A stretch of DNA of 64,000 nt from JAAXGX01 sp965221595 (GTDB lineage Bacteria; Acidobacteriota; Vicinamibacteria; Vicinamibacterales; UBA8438), in NCBI GenBank assembly GCA_965221595.1, contig OZ244900.1:2418001-2482000 (forward strand). The letters are read 5' to 3'. The notes under the pieces were generated by a model, which was given only the letters and a program-made list of their open reading frames with translations, did not search any database and had not been told where the DNA came from. This document shows, one piece after another, positions 7,013-14,942 of this stretch; within the stretch, counting starts at the first letter, position 1; each line of letters opens with the position of its first letter. Position numbers and translations under genes: made by a program.

Positions 7013-8371
7013 GTGACCGGTTACAGCCTGTCTGCGGGCGCCGGGCGGCGAGTGCGCGGCGCCGCGGTCGCCCTGTTGATTGCCCTGCCGGCGGTCGCCC
7101 TGCCGCTGCCCGCCGCCGCGCAGGGCGCCGCACGCTGGGTGGGCACGTGGGCCGCCGGCCTGCAGGCCCAGACGCCGCCCGGTCCGGCGGCGTCGAGCCG
7201 ACCGGGCCAGGACCTGTTCCAACCGCTGGCACGCGTCCGCCATCAGACGCTGCGGCAGGTCGTCCGGACGACAATCGCCGGTGAGCGCGTACGGGTCGCG
7301 TTCACCAATGTGTTCGGCACGGAACCACTCGAGATCGGCGCGGCCCACGTGGCCGTACGGACCGCCGGCGCGGCCATCGAGCCGGCCAGCGGAGCCGACC
7401 TCACGTTCGGCGGCCGGCCGGCCGCTACCATCGCGGCGGGGTCGACCGTGCTCAGCGACGCTGTCGACCTCGCGGTGCCGGCGCTGGGGCACCTGGCCGT
7501 CGACCTGTACCTGCCGCGCGACAACTGGGCGTCGGACTCGCCCGCGTCGACGCTGCGCGGCGCGTGGACGACGAGCTACCTCTCGCCCGCCGGCAACCAC
7601 AGCGGTGCGGCGGAGATGCCGGTCGAGGCCACGCTGCACTCCTGGCTGTATCTGGCGCGGGTGGAGGTCTTCGCGTCGCCCGCGACGCAGGTCGTGGTGA
7701 CGCTCGGCGATTCAATTACCGAAGGCTTCGGCTCGACCCGGGATACCGATGGGCGCTGGCCGGACGTCCTCGCCGCGCGACTCGCCGCCGAGCTCGGTCC
7801 CGATGCCCCGGCTGTGCTCAACGTCGCGATCTCGGGGAACCGCCTGCTGCGCGGCAACGACGGTGCACCCGGGATGCCGGCCGACAGCGACGCCGGGGCG
7901 CCGAATCCGAACGCCGGCTTCGGGCCTAGCGCCCTCGACCGCTTCGATCGCGACGTGCTGCTCCAGCCGGGGGTGACGCATGTAGTGGTCCTGGCGGCGA
8001 TCAACGACATCGGGATGGCCGGGGACGCGGCGGCGCCGACCGTGGCGGAGCTCATCGCCGGACACCGCGCGCTGATCCAACGTGGGCGCGCGCACGACCT
8101 CACGATCTACGGCGGCACGCTGACCCCGTTCGAAGGCGCCCGGTACTTCACCGAGGCGGGCGAAGCGAAGCGTCAGGCCCTGAACGAGTGGATCCGCAAC
8201 AGCGGCGAGTACGACGCGGTAATCGACTTCGACGCCGTCGTCCGGGACTCGGCTCAGCCGCGCCGGTTCCTGCCGCTGTACCACCCCGGAGACTGGCTCC
8301 ACCCGAACGACGAGGGTTACCGGGCCATGGGCGATGCGATCGACCTGACGCTCTTCGCCGCGCCGCGCTGA
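7013..8371 (+). CDS. Secreted SGNH/GDSL hydrolase
   Basis: This is a 452-residue exported esterase-like enzyme. A signal peptide (about 1-37, ending PAAAQG) is followed by a roughly 190-residue beta-rich N-terminal domain beginning WVGTWAAGLQ. The SGNH hydrolase domain then starts with block I VVTLGDSITEGFGST, nucleophile S234. Block III is AINDIG and block V is DWLHPND with D427/H430. The N-terminal WVGTW domain with a late GDSIT is usual in the large secreted group that cleaves acyl esters on carbohydrates or lipids; substrate unknown. The GTG start sits after GGGGGGGAGCAAGC; the longer upstream frame overlaps the divergent gene and is unlikely. Confidence 0.9.
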   Translation: MTGYSLSAGAGRRVRGAAVALLIALPAVALPLPAAAQGAARWVGTWAAGLQAQTPPGPAASSRPGQDLFQPLARVRHQTLRQVVRTTIAGERVRVAFTNVFGTEPLEIGAAHVAVRTAGAAIEPASGADLTFGGRPAATIAAGSTVLSDAVDLAVPALGHLAVDLYLPRDNWASDSPASTLRGAWTTSYLSPAGNHSGAAEMPVEATLHSWLYLARVEVFASPATQVVVTLGDSITEGFGSTRDTDGRWPDVLAARLAAELGPDAPAVLNVAISGNRLLRGNDGAPGMPADSDAGAPNPNAGFGPSALDRFDRDVLLQPGVTHVVVLAAINDIGMAGDAAAPTVAELIAGHRALIQRGRAHDLTIYGGTLTPFEGARYFTEAGEAKRQALNEWIRNSGEYDAVIDFDAVVRDSAQPRRFLPLYHPGDWLHPNDEGYRAMGDAIDLTLFAAPR

Positions 8372-8472
8372 CCGCCTGCCTGTCGGCGGCGGCGCACGGC
8401 GGGCCGATCGCCCGGACCCTCGCGACCTCGGCCCGCCGACCGCCCGGGCGCCCTTACCGCTCCCGGTTGCTC

Positions 8473-9642
8473 TCAGCTGCCGGCGATCCGGAACTTCTGG
8501 ACCCGCCGGTTGCGCCCCACCTCGGCGCCGAACACATTGCCCCGCGAATCGACGGCGATATGGTGGAGGTTCGTCAACTGGCCCGGCTCGCTCCCCGGCG
8601 CCCCGAACTCGCCGACCGTTTCGAGGGTCCGGCGGTCGATCAACCACACCTTGCCGTTGTTGAAGTCGTTGGCGTAGAGGAGCCGCTGCTCGGGATCGGG
8701 TGAGAACGCAATCCGCGCCACGGTGCTGGGCCCCGGCCCGGCGCGATTGACGAAGCCCTGCATCACGTAGTCCCCGGCCACGGTGAAGACCTGGATCCGC
8801 CGGTTGCCGCGATCCGCCACGTACACGTGGCCGTCGTTCGACACGCCGAGGCCGTGGACGATGCCGAACTGCTCCGGTCCCACGCCAGTCGTCACCAGGG
8901 GGTCTTCACGCGGCGCCGGCGCGGGCCGCGCCACGCCGATCTCGTAGGCATCCTCCGCCTCGTTCCCGAAAGCGCCCCACTGGCGCTTGAAGGCGCCCGT
9001 GTCCGCGTCGAGCACCCAGACCCGGCGGTTGCCGTAGCCGTCGGCGACGAACGCCTCGTTCGTGGGGGCGTACACCGAGACGTCCGCGGGCTGGCGCGGA
9101 TTGTCGGTGTCGGCGTTCCCGCCGCTCGCGCTGTAACTGCCCTTCTGGAACAGGAACTCCCCGTCGCGGGTGAACTTGAGGATCATGTCGTCCGCCCGGT
9201 CCGACACGTTGTTGCCCGCGCGCGGGTTGATGCCGGTGATCCAGACGTTGTTCTGGTGGTCGACGAAGATGCCGTGCTCGGTGTCCGGCCAGTCGTAGCC
9301 AGCGGCCGGGCCGCCCCAGGCCTGCACGAACGCCCCGTCCGCGTCGAACTCCATGACCGCCGGGGCCGCGTTCTCCGCCTGCTCTTCGGGCACGGTCCGG
9401 GGCCGCGAGAGCACCCATACGTGGTCGCGCGCGTCGACCGCGACGGACGTGGGGACGCCCATCACCCAACCCTCGGGCAACGCCGGCGGGAACGACGGAT
9501 CGAGCTCGTAGGTCGGCACGCCGGCCGACGCACCCTGGCCGGCCTCGGCCGTGTCGCTGCCGCCGCCGGCCGGTACGAGCACTGCGGCGACCACGAGGGC
9601 AATCCCTGCCGGGCGCACCGTCCACGTCATGCATTGGGACAT
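8473..9642 (-). CDS. Secreted NHL-repeat beta-propeller protein
   Basis: This 389-residue protein has an export signal (AGIALVVAAVLVPAGGG) and then repeated NHL blades, each with a D-x-x-x-V-W/Y-V/I-x-D core. Examples are SVAVDARDHVWVLSRP, IFVDHQNNVWITG, AFVADGYGNRRVWVLD, GHVYVADRGNRRIQVF and IAVDSRGNVFGAEVGRNRRVQKF. Six blades are countable. Such propellers bind ligands or proteins, and some are peptidyl-alpha-hydroxyglycine lyase-like, but no catalytic set is evident. The ATG at 9642 follows AGGAGAAGAAGA. It diverges from the PQQ dehydrogenase over 121 bases, and its paralogue at 28.1 kb lies near the second PQQ module, so the association recurs. Confidence 0.9.
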   Translation of the reverse strand: MSQCMTWTVRPAGIALVVAAVLVPAGGGSDTAEAGQGASAGVPTYELDPSFPPALPEGWVMGVPTSVAVDARDHVWVLSRPRTVPEEQAENAAPAVMEFDADGAFVQAWGGPAAGYDWPDTEHGIFVDHQNNVWITGINPRAGNNVSDRADDMILKFTRDGEFLFQKGSYSASGGNADTDNPRQPADVSVYAPTNEAFVADGYGNRRVWVLDADTGAFKRQWGAFGNEAEDAYEIGVARPAPAPREDPLVTTGVGPEQFGIVHGLGVSNDGHVYVADRGNRRIQVFTVAGDYVMQGFVNRAGPGPSTVARIAFSPDPEQRLLYANDFNNGKVWLIDRRTLETVGEFGAPGSEPGQLTNLHHIAVDSRGNVFGAEVGRNRRVQKFRIAGS

Positions 9643-9699
9643 TCTTCTTCTCCTGCTTCTTCTCCTGAGCTGCGGTTGTGGGCGCGCGCTCGCCCGAGC

Positions 9700-9724
9700 A
9701 GCGCCCGATACTATAGAATACCGC
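9700..9724. promoter_or_regulatory. AT-rich core, probable divergent promoter
   Basis: The sequence GATACTATAGAATACC is the only AT-rich stretch in the 121-base divergent gap between the NHL propeller and the PQQ dehydrogenase. It offers TATAGAAT on the plus strand and TATAGT on the minus strand as -10 candidates. No good -35 box is visible on either side. Confidence 0.35.
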
Positions 9725-9763
9725 CCCGAAAGCACGGTCCCGTTCACAGTCAGGATTCCCCGT

Positions 9764-11722
9764 ATGACGCGCTACGTTGTAACCGTCGCCCTGCTGTCCC
9801 TGTGGGCTGCGCCGCTTGCTGCCCAGCCGCCCGAGGGCATGATCGAGTGGCCGTACGTCGGCTCCGAGCAGGCGCACACCAAGTACTCGCCGGCTGACGA
9901 GATCACCGGCGCCAACGTCGGCGCACTGCAGATCGTCTGGCAGTGGGAGCCGAACGAGATGCCGCTGCCGGAGTACGGCACGCGGCCGGGCGCATTCCAG
10001 GCGACGCCCATCATGGTCGACAACGTCTTGTACCTCTCGACCATGTACACGCGCGTGGCCGCCCTCGACGCCGAAACGGGCGCCGAGTTGTGGACCTTCG
10101 ATCCCAGGGCCTACGAGGGTGGGCCGCGAGGCGCGGGGCCGGGGGGGTTCAAGCACCGCGGCATCGCCTACTGGCGTGACGGCGACGCCGCCCGCATCTT
10201 CCTCAACAGCCGCGACCGGCTCTACGCCATCGATGCCCGGACCGGCGAGCTGGACGCGGACTTCGGCGCGGGCGGCAGCGTCCTGCTGACCGAGGGCCAC
10301 GGGCGGCCGGTCAGCCGCTTCGACTTCGACCAGACGTCGCCGCCGGTGGTGTTCGAGGACCTGGTGATCGTGGGCAGCCGGGTGCCCGACCGGGTGCAGC
10401 GCCGCTTCGACCCGCCGGGGACGGTGCAGGCCTACGACGCGCGCACGGGCGAACGGCGCTGGGTGTTCTTCACCGTCCCGCAGTCGAACGACGACTTCGG
10501 CGCCGACACGTGGGAGAACGAGTCGTGGCGCTACACGGGCCACGCCAACGTGTGGGGACTGATGTCGCTCGACGCCGAGCGCGGGCTGCTCTACGTGCCG
10601 ACGAGCACGCCGAGCGGCGACTACTGGGGCGGCCGACGGCTGGGGGCGAACCTGTTCGCCGAGTCGCTGGTGTGCCTGGACGCGCGCACAGGCGAGCGGC
10701 AGTGGCACTTCCAGGCGGTGCACCACGGGGTGTGGGACTACGACCTCAACTCGGCACCGAACCTGGTGACTATCACGGTGGACGGGCGCGTGATCGACGC
10801 GGTGGCGGAGGTATCGAAGCAGGGCTTCACGTATGTGTTCGACCGGGTGACGGGCGAGCCGGTGTGGCCCATCGAGGAGCGTCCGGTGGACACGGTGACG
10901 GACGTGCCGGGCGAGGTGCTGTATCCGACGCAACCGTTCCCGACGAAGCCGCCGCCGTTCAGTGGACAGGGCGTGTCGCTGGAGGATGCCAACGACCTGA
11001 CGCCGGAGATTCACGCGCTGGCGGTGGCCGAGATGCAGCAGTTCCGGCTGGGGCCGCTGTTCACGCCGCCGAGCCTGCGAGGCACGCTGATGCGACCGAC
11101 CACCAGCGGCGGGGCGGACTGGGGCGGCGCGGCGTTCGATCCGGAGACCGGCCTGCTGTACGTACGGACGTCGGAGGGCACGGACACGAACCAGGTGTGC
11201 CTGAACACGGGCGACGATCCGGACGTGGATGTCGAATACAGCAACAACTGCCCGCACGGTGCAGCGGCCATGATCTTTCAGCTCGCCGACCGGCCGGGTG
11301 CGGCGCAGGTCGCGCGGAGCAGGCTCGGTCCCATTCCGCTGATCAAGCCGCCTTACGCGTATCTGGTCGCAATCGACCTGAACGCCGGCGAGATTGCCTG
11401 GCGGGTGCCGTTCGGCGAGGGCAGCCGGATCATCCGCAATCATCCCCTGTTGCGCGGCGTCGAGCTGCCGGCGCGGCTCGGCACCCCCGGCAACCCCGGG
11501 CCGCTGGTGACGAAGGGCGGCCTGGTGTTCCTCGGCGGCGGGGACCCGTATCTGTACGCATTCGACAAGGCGACGGGCGACGAGATCTGGCGCGGCGCGA
11601 CGCCGTTCCGGACGAGCGCGAACCCGATGACCTACCGGGCACGGTCGGGCCGTCAGTTCGTCGTCATCGCGACGGGCGCTGGGCCGGACGCCGCGCTCGT
11701 CGCCTTCGCGCACCCCGAGTAG
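9764..11722 (+). CDS. PQQ-dependent dehydrogenase, periplasmic quinoprotein
   Basis: This 652-residue exported quinoprotein has a signal peptide (1-21, ending APLAAQ). An eight-bladed PQQ beta-propeller follows, with the blade signature A-x-D-x-x-T-G-x-x-x-W (AALDAETGAELWTFDP, CLDARTGERQWHFQ, FDKATGDEIWRG). The stretch FQAVHHGVWDYDL and KQGFTYVFDRVTGEPVWPIEERPV are characteristic of the glucose-dehydrogenase-like PQQ family. There is no N-terminal membrane domain and no C-terminal cytochrome. It would oxidise an alcohol or sugar and needs an external acceptor, plausibly the cytochrome domain encoded 41 bases downstream. Substrate cannot be told from sequence. Paralogue at 25.5 kb. Confidence 0.93.
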   Translation: MTRYVVTVALLSLWAAPLAAQPPEGMIEWPYVGSEQAHTKYSPADEITGANVGALQIVWQWEPNEMPLPEYGTRPGAFQATPIMVDNVLYLSTMYTRVAALDAETGAELWTFDPRAYEGGPRGAGPGGFKHRGIAYWRDGDAARIFLNSRDRLYAIDARTGELDADFGAGGSVLLTEGHGRPVSRFDFDQTSPPVVFEDLVIVGSRVPDRVQRRFDPPGTVQAYDARTGERRWVFFTVPQSNDDFGADTWENESWRYTGHANVWGLMSLDAERGLLYVPTSTPSGDYWGGRRLGANLFAESLVCLDARTGERQWHFQAVHHGVWDYDLNSAPNLVTITVDGRVIDAVAEVSKQGFTYVFDRVTGEPVWPIEERPVDTVTDVPGEVLYPTQPFPTKPPPFSGQGVSLEDANDLTPEIHALAVAEMQQFRLGPLFTPPSLRGTLMRPTTSGGADWGGAAFDPETGLLYVRTSEGTDTNQVCLNTGDDPDVDVEYSNNCPHGAAAMIFQLADRPGAAQVARSRLGPIPLIKPPYAYLVAIDLNAGEIAWRVPFGEGSRIIRNHPLLRGVELPARLGTPGNPGPLVTKGGLVFLGGGDPYLYAFDKATGDEIWRGATPFRTSANPMTYRARSGRQFVVIATGAGPDAALVAFAHPE

Positions 11723-11762
11723 CCGCGCACGTGCCGACCACGAAGAGCTGGAGGTTCCCTTG

Positions 11763-12791
11763 ATGACGAGTCACCCGCGGAAGAGAACGATGCGCCTCGT
11801 GACAGCCTGCTGGCTGATCGGTCTGCCGGCTGCCGCGCCCGCCGCCGAGGCCCAGGAGCACCCCGGCCAAGCCGCCTACGAGCTGGTCTGTGCGACCTGC
11901 CACGGGCCGGAAGGCGCCGGCGGTCTGGCGCCGGCCATCGCGCCGCTGAGCTACGACGCCGACTACGTGCTGGCCATCGTCCGGGAGGGATACGGGCAGA
12001 TGCCGCCCATCTCGGCCCGCGAGCTCTCCGACGAACAGGTGGCACAGGCCGTCGAGTATCTGCGCGCGCCCGGCGCGACCGCGGAGCCCGCCGCGGTGGC
12101 GGCCGGCCAGGAGGCAGCCGGGCCGGAGCATCCGGATCTGAGCGGCATCTGGCAGGCGCTCAACTCGGCCTCGTGGAACCTCGAGGACCACAATGCCGAG
12201 GATGGCGTACCCGCCGGCCTGAGCGTGGTCGTCGGCGGCTCCATTCCGTACCGCGACGACGCGCTGGCGCAGCGCCGGGCGAACTACGAAAATCGGCAGA
12301 CCGACGACCCGGTCCGCCAGTGCTTCCTGCCCGGTGTGCCGCGCATCATGTACATGCCGTTCCCGTTCCGGATCGTCCAGACGCCCGACCACGTGGTGAT
12401 GACCTTCGAATTCGCCCATGCCGTGCGGATCATCTACACGGACGGCAGCCCGCACCCGTTGCCGAACGACTTCTGGATGGGGGATTCGCGGGGCCACTGG
12501 GAAGGCGACACCCTGGTCATCGACACGACCCACTTCAACGACCAGACCTGGTTCGACGCCGCCGGCAACTACCACAGCAACCAGCTCCACGTGGTCGAGC
12601 GGCTCACACCGCTGGGTGAGAACCACATCATGTACGAAGCGACCATCGAGGATCCGGAAGTGTTTACGGAGCCCTGGACGATTCGCATGCCGCTGTACCG
12701 GCGTCTGGAGGAGAACCTCCAGATTCTCGACTACGACTGCGTCGACTTCTTCCTCGACTCGCTGCTCGAGGGCGACGCGGGTCAGCCGTAG
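11763..12791 (+). CDS. Cytochrome c / NGIW-type fusion protein
   Basis: This 342-residue periplasmic fusion has a signal peptide (about 1-31, ending AEAQ). A compact cytochrome c domain (about 33-105) carries CATCH at 43-47 and a ligand Met in GYGQMPPIS. A short Ala/Pro linker leads to a complete NGIW-type domain (HPDLSGIWQAL near 122, QCFLPGVPRIMYMPFPFRIVQ, WMGDSRGHWEGDTLVID, ILDYDCVDFFLDSLLEG). Start codon ATG follows GGAGGTTCCCTTG. It lies directly after the PQQ dehydrogenase, so the heme domain is the likely electron acceptor, and the fusion ties the NGIW domain physically to that redox chain. Confidence 0.9.
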   Translation: MTSHPRKRTMRLVTACWLIGLPAAAPAAEAQEHPGQAAYELVCATCHGPEGAGGLAPAIAPLSYDADYVLAIVREGYGQMPPISARELSDEQVAQAVEYLRAPGATAEPAAVAAGQEAAGPEHPDLSGIWQALNSASWNLEDHNAEDGVPAGLSVVVGGSIPYRDDALAQRRANYENRQTDDPVRQCFLPGVPRIMYMPFPFRIVQTPDHVVMTFEFAHAVRIIYTDGSPHPLPNDFWMGDSRGHWEGDTLVIDTTHFNDQTWFDAAGNYHSNQLHVVERLTPLGENHIMYEATIEDPEVFTEPWTIRMPLYRRLEENLQILDYDCVDFFLDSLLEGDAGQP

Positions 12792-12805
12792 GGGCAAGTC
12801 GGACG

Positions 12806-13657
12806 ATGAGTTGCCGCATCCCGGTGCCTGCCGCCCGCGCCGCACTGGCGGCGCTGGCGGTGCTCGTTCCAATCACCGCCGCCGGCCAGCAGGTCGACAT
12901 TCTCGATACGCAGATCCAGTACAACCGCGGTCAGAACGTCGCGCCGCTGTACGAGGGCTGGATTCGCAATCCGGATGGCACCATCGACATGTGGTTCGGC
13001 TACCTGAACAGAAACTACGAAGAGGTACTGCACGTCCCGGTCGGACCCGACAACCGCATCGAACCGGGCGGACCCGATCGTGGCCAGCCGGCCGTGTTCG
13101 TCCCGCGCCGCCGCCAGGGCGGGGCGGTCTCGCGGCGCGAGAACTACGTGTTCCGGGTGTCGCTGCCCGCCGACTTCAGCGCGGACGACGAGGTCGTCTG
13201 GACGGTCACCGCCCACGGGAAGACGGACCGGGCGGTCGGCACCCTGCTCGACCTGTACGTGCTGGAGAGACCGCCGGGCGGCAACGCGCCCCCGACGGTC
13301 AGCCTGGCGGCCGATCGCGCGTCCGTCGGCATCGGCGACGTGGTCACACTGACCGCCACCGTCAGCGACGACGGGTTGCCGGAGGATGCGCGCCAGCCGG
13401 GCCACGTGCGGTGGCTCCGCTACCGCGGACCCGGAGCCGTCCTGTTCGATCCACCACGGTCGACGTTCCCCGACGCGGGCGTTCCGCCGGCCGGCATCGA
13501 CCTGGATACCCGCGCCACGTTCACCGCGCCCGGGACGTACGTGCTACAGGCCGCCGTCAACGACGGTGACACGAACCCGGCCGGCTGGCCGCGGGTTCCG
13601 TCCACGACGTTCGCATCCGTCACCATCGAAGTCCACCCCCGGGAGTCTGCGCCGTAG
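12806..13657 (+). CDS. Secreted protein with C-terminal PKD/Ig-like domain
   Basis: This 283-residue exported protein starts 14 bases after the cytochrome fusion, so it is in the same operon. The signal peptide is about 1-28 (LAALAVLVPITAAGQ). An N-terminal domain of about 120 residues (PLYEGWIRNPDGTIDMWFGYLNRNYEE) is shared by many Acidobacteriota secreted proteins of unknown role. The C-terminal part (APPTVSLAADRASVGIGDVVTLTATVSDDG...) is an Ig/PKD-like beta-sandwich. The last codons (RESAP then TAG) lie inside a repeat hairpin that supplies the stop codon, so the original end may have been altered by repeat insertion. Confidence 0.8.
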   Translation: MSCRIPVPAARAALAALAVLVPITAAGQQVDILDTQIQYNRGQNVAPLYEGWIRNPDGTIDMWFGYLNRNYEEVLHVPVGPDNRIEPGGPDRGQPAVFVPRRRQGGAVSRRENYVFRVSLPADFSADDEVVWTVTAHGKTDRAVGTLLDLYVLERPPGGNAPPTVSLAADRASVGIGDVVTLTATVSDDGLPEDARQPGHVRWLRYRGPGAVLFDPPRSTFPDAGVPPAGIDLDTRATFTAPGTYVLQAAVNDGDTNPAGWPRVPSTTFASVTIEVHPRESAP

Positions 13658-13674
13658 GACGGCGTAGACTCCCG
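13641..13674. repeat. REP-like hairpin overlapping a stop codon
   Basis: GGGAGTCTGCGCCGT (13641-13655) pairs with ACGGCGTAGACTCCC (13660-13674), with one mismatch. The same GTCTGCRCCG(C/T)AGAACGGGTGCAG core recurs at 14026-14054 and 16539-16572. This copy contains the TAG stop of the upstream gene and could also act as its terminator hairpin. Confidence 0.65.
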
Positions 13675-14025
13675 GCAGGACGCCAGGCACGTGCGACGAC
13701 GTCCGCCTGCCGCGGCGCCCTCTTCGATCGACTGCGGTCCCGCCGGACCAACACACTCGACTCGCTGACAAGACCTACCGACCCCGACACGGCCGCGCTC
13801 TGTCGGGGAGCCAGCGATGTACGCCACAGGCCGCCCCACCGGAACCGCCGCTGCGGCGGGACCATGTGGCCCGGGCACATCCACCCAGCAGCTCACGGAG
13901 GGTGCGGTGATCGTTCGACGGTATGACCATGGCGACGCCGGCCATCGCCGCCGGGAGCCTGCCGTGGGCGCCGGCGACGATCCCGCCCGGCTCCCCGGCG
14001 TCCTGATCCTGCGCCTCGGGGACCA

Positions 14026-14054
14026 GGGGTCTGCACCGTAGAACGGGTGCAGCC
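14026..14054. repeat. REP-like hairpin, second copy
   Basis: GGGGTCTGCACC, GTAGAAC, GGGTGCAGCC: an imperfect hairpin with the same core as the copies at 13.64 and 16.54 kb. It stands free in the intergenic region upstream of the hsp20 promoter. Confidence 0.6.
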
Positions 14055-14189
14055 TGCGCACCTAGGCCACGGCAACCGGCAGGTCACGCGGCGTTTGCCG
14101 CGTGCGCAGCCGCTACGCGCTCCGGGCACGTCGAGCCGCGGTCTTTGTCTGACGAACGCAGGGAACCTTTCGGGTCCGACCCGCGTCTA

Positions 14190-14235
14190 TTGATGTAGTG
14201 AGTCATATGCACTCATGTAATATGAGTTGCATGAT
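14190..14235 (+). promoter_or_regulatory. hsp20 promoter region with CIRCE-like inverted repeat
   Basis: This is the only AT-rich segment for kilobases around. It contains GCACTC (14209-14214), nine bases, then GAGTTGC (14224-14230). The HrcA-bound CIRCE element is TTAGCACTC-N9-GAGTGCTAA, so the inner half-sites and the 9-base spacing match, with one extra T in the right arm. TAATAT at 14218-14223 is a possible -10. The position 69 bases upstream of a heat-shock gene supports regulation by HrcA, but no hrcA gene is in the window. Confidence 0.5.
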
Positions 14236-14298
14236 ACACAACGCACGGCGCCGACACACAGAGCGCCGCGCAGGACGCACCGGAAAGGAGAACCGACC

Positions 14299-14763
14299 AT
14301 GTTGAGCATGACCCGTTGGAACCCCCTCGAGGAACTCACCGGACTGCACCGCCAGATGGACCAGGTGTTCGGCCGCTACGTCGGCGACGAGCGCGCAGGC
14401 ACGCCGGGCGCGGCCTGGATCCCGGCCACCGAGATCCACGCGAACGACGACGGCTGGAAGCTCCGCGTGGCGCTGCCCGGCATCGACCCCGAGCATGTGC
14501 ACGTCGACCTGCACGGCAACAGCCTGACCGTTTCCGGCGAGCGCACGCGCAGCGAGCAGGATGGCCAGGGACATACCTCCGAGTTCCACTACGGCCGCTT
14601 CGAGCGGGCGTTCACCCTGCCGTCCAACATCGACGGCGACCACGTCGTCGCCAACTACGAGCACGGCGTGCTCGAGCTGACCCTGCCGCTGGCCGAGGCC
14701 GCCAAGCCGCGGCGCATCGCCATCGGCGCGGGCAGCAACGCGCGGGTCGCGCACGCCGCCTAG
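14299..14763 (+). CDS. Hsp20/alpha-crystallin small heat shock protein
   Basis: This 154-residue cytoplasmic holdase chaperone has an N-terminal arm (MTRWNPLEELTGLHRQMDQVF) typical of the bacterial class. The alpha-crystallin domain (about 45-137) has WKLRVALPGIDPEHVHVDLHG, LTVSGER, and the YGRFERAFTLP strand. The A-x-Y-x-x-G-V-L-E-L-T-L-P signature appears as YEHGVLELTLPLAE. The C-terminal tail is short, with the I-x-I motif seen as IAIGAG. Clear ribosome site GGAAAGGAGAACCGACC. It is followed after 179 bases by a DegP-type protease in the same direction, consistent with a protein-quality-control group. Confidence 0.95.
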   Translation: MLSMTRWNPLEELTGLHRQMDQVFGRYVGDERAGTPGAAWIPATEIHANDDGWKLRVALPGIDPEHVHVDLHGNSLTVSGERTRSEQDGQGHTSEFHYGRFERAFTLPSNIDGDHVVANYEHGVLELTLPLAEAAKPRRIAIGAGSNARVAHAA

Positions 14764-14942
14764 CCGGCGTGCCGTGGCCATCCCGCCCCGGAGCGGCTCG
14801 GTACCGGGTCGCGCCGGGGCGGCGGCGCTTGCGAAGCGGGCAGCGTCTCCCGCTGGAGCGCTGCCTGCGCAGCATCTGTTGACCAGCGCGGGGCGCCGTC
14901 CCCGCAGTGCGGGGCAGGCGTCCCGCAGGAGGAAAGGACAGA

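Larger units (their letters stand above)
13658..14298. other. 641-base intergenic region before hsp20
   Basis: It contains the REP-like hairpins at 13641-13674 and 14026-14054 and the AT-rich promoter/operator segment at 14190-14235. A 74-codon frame at 13817-14041 has no ribosome site, runs into the second repeat and resembles no family, so I do not call it a gene. The remainder shows nothing recognisable. Confidence 0.6.

Noticed and set aside
8906..11713. A 935-codon open frame antisense to the PQQ dehydrogenase
   Set aside because: It is a high-GC shadow frame with low-complexity Arg/Ala/His composition, no ribosome site and no family features; the opposite strand encodes a clear quinoprotein.
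13817..14041. A 74-codon frame upstream of hsp20
   Set aside because: No ribosome site, composition like shadows, and it runs into a repeat hairpin that provides its stop.
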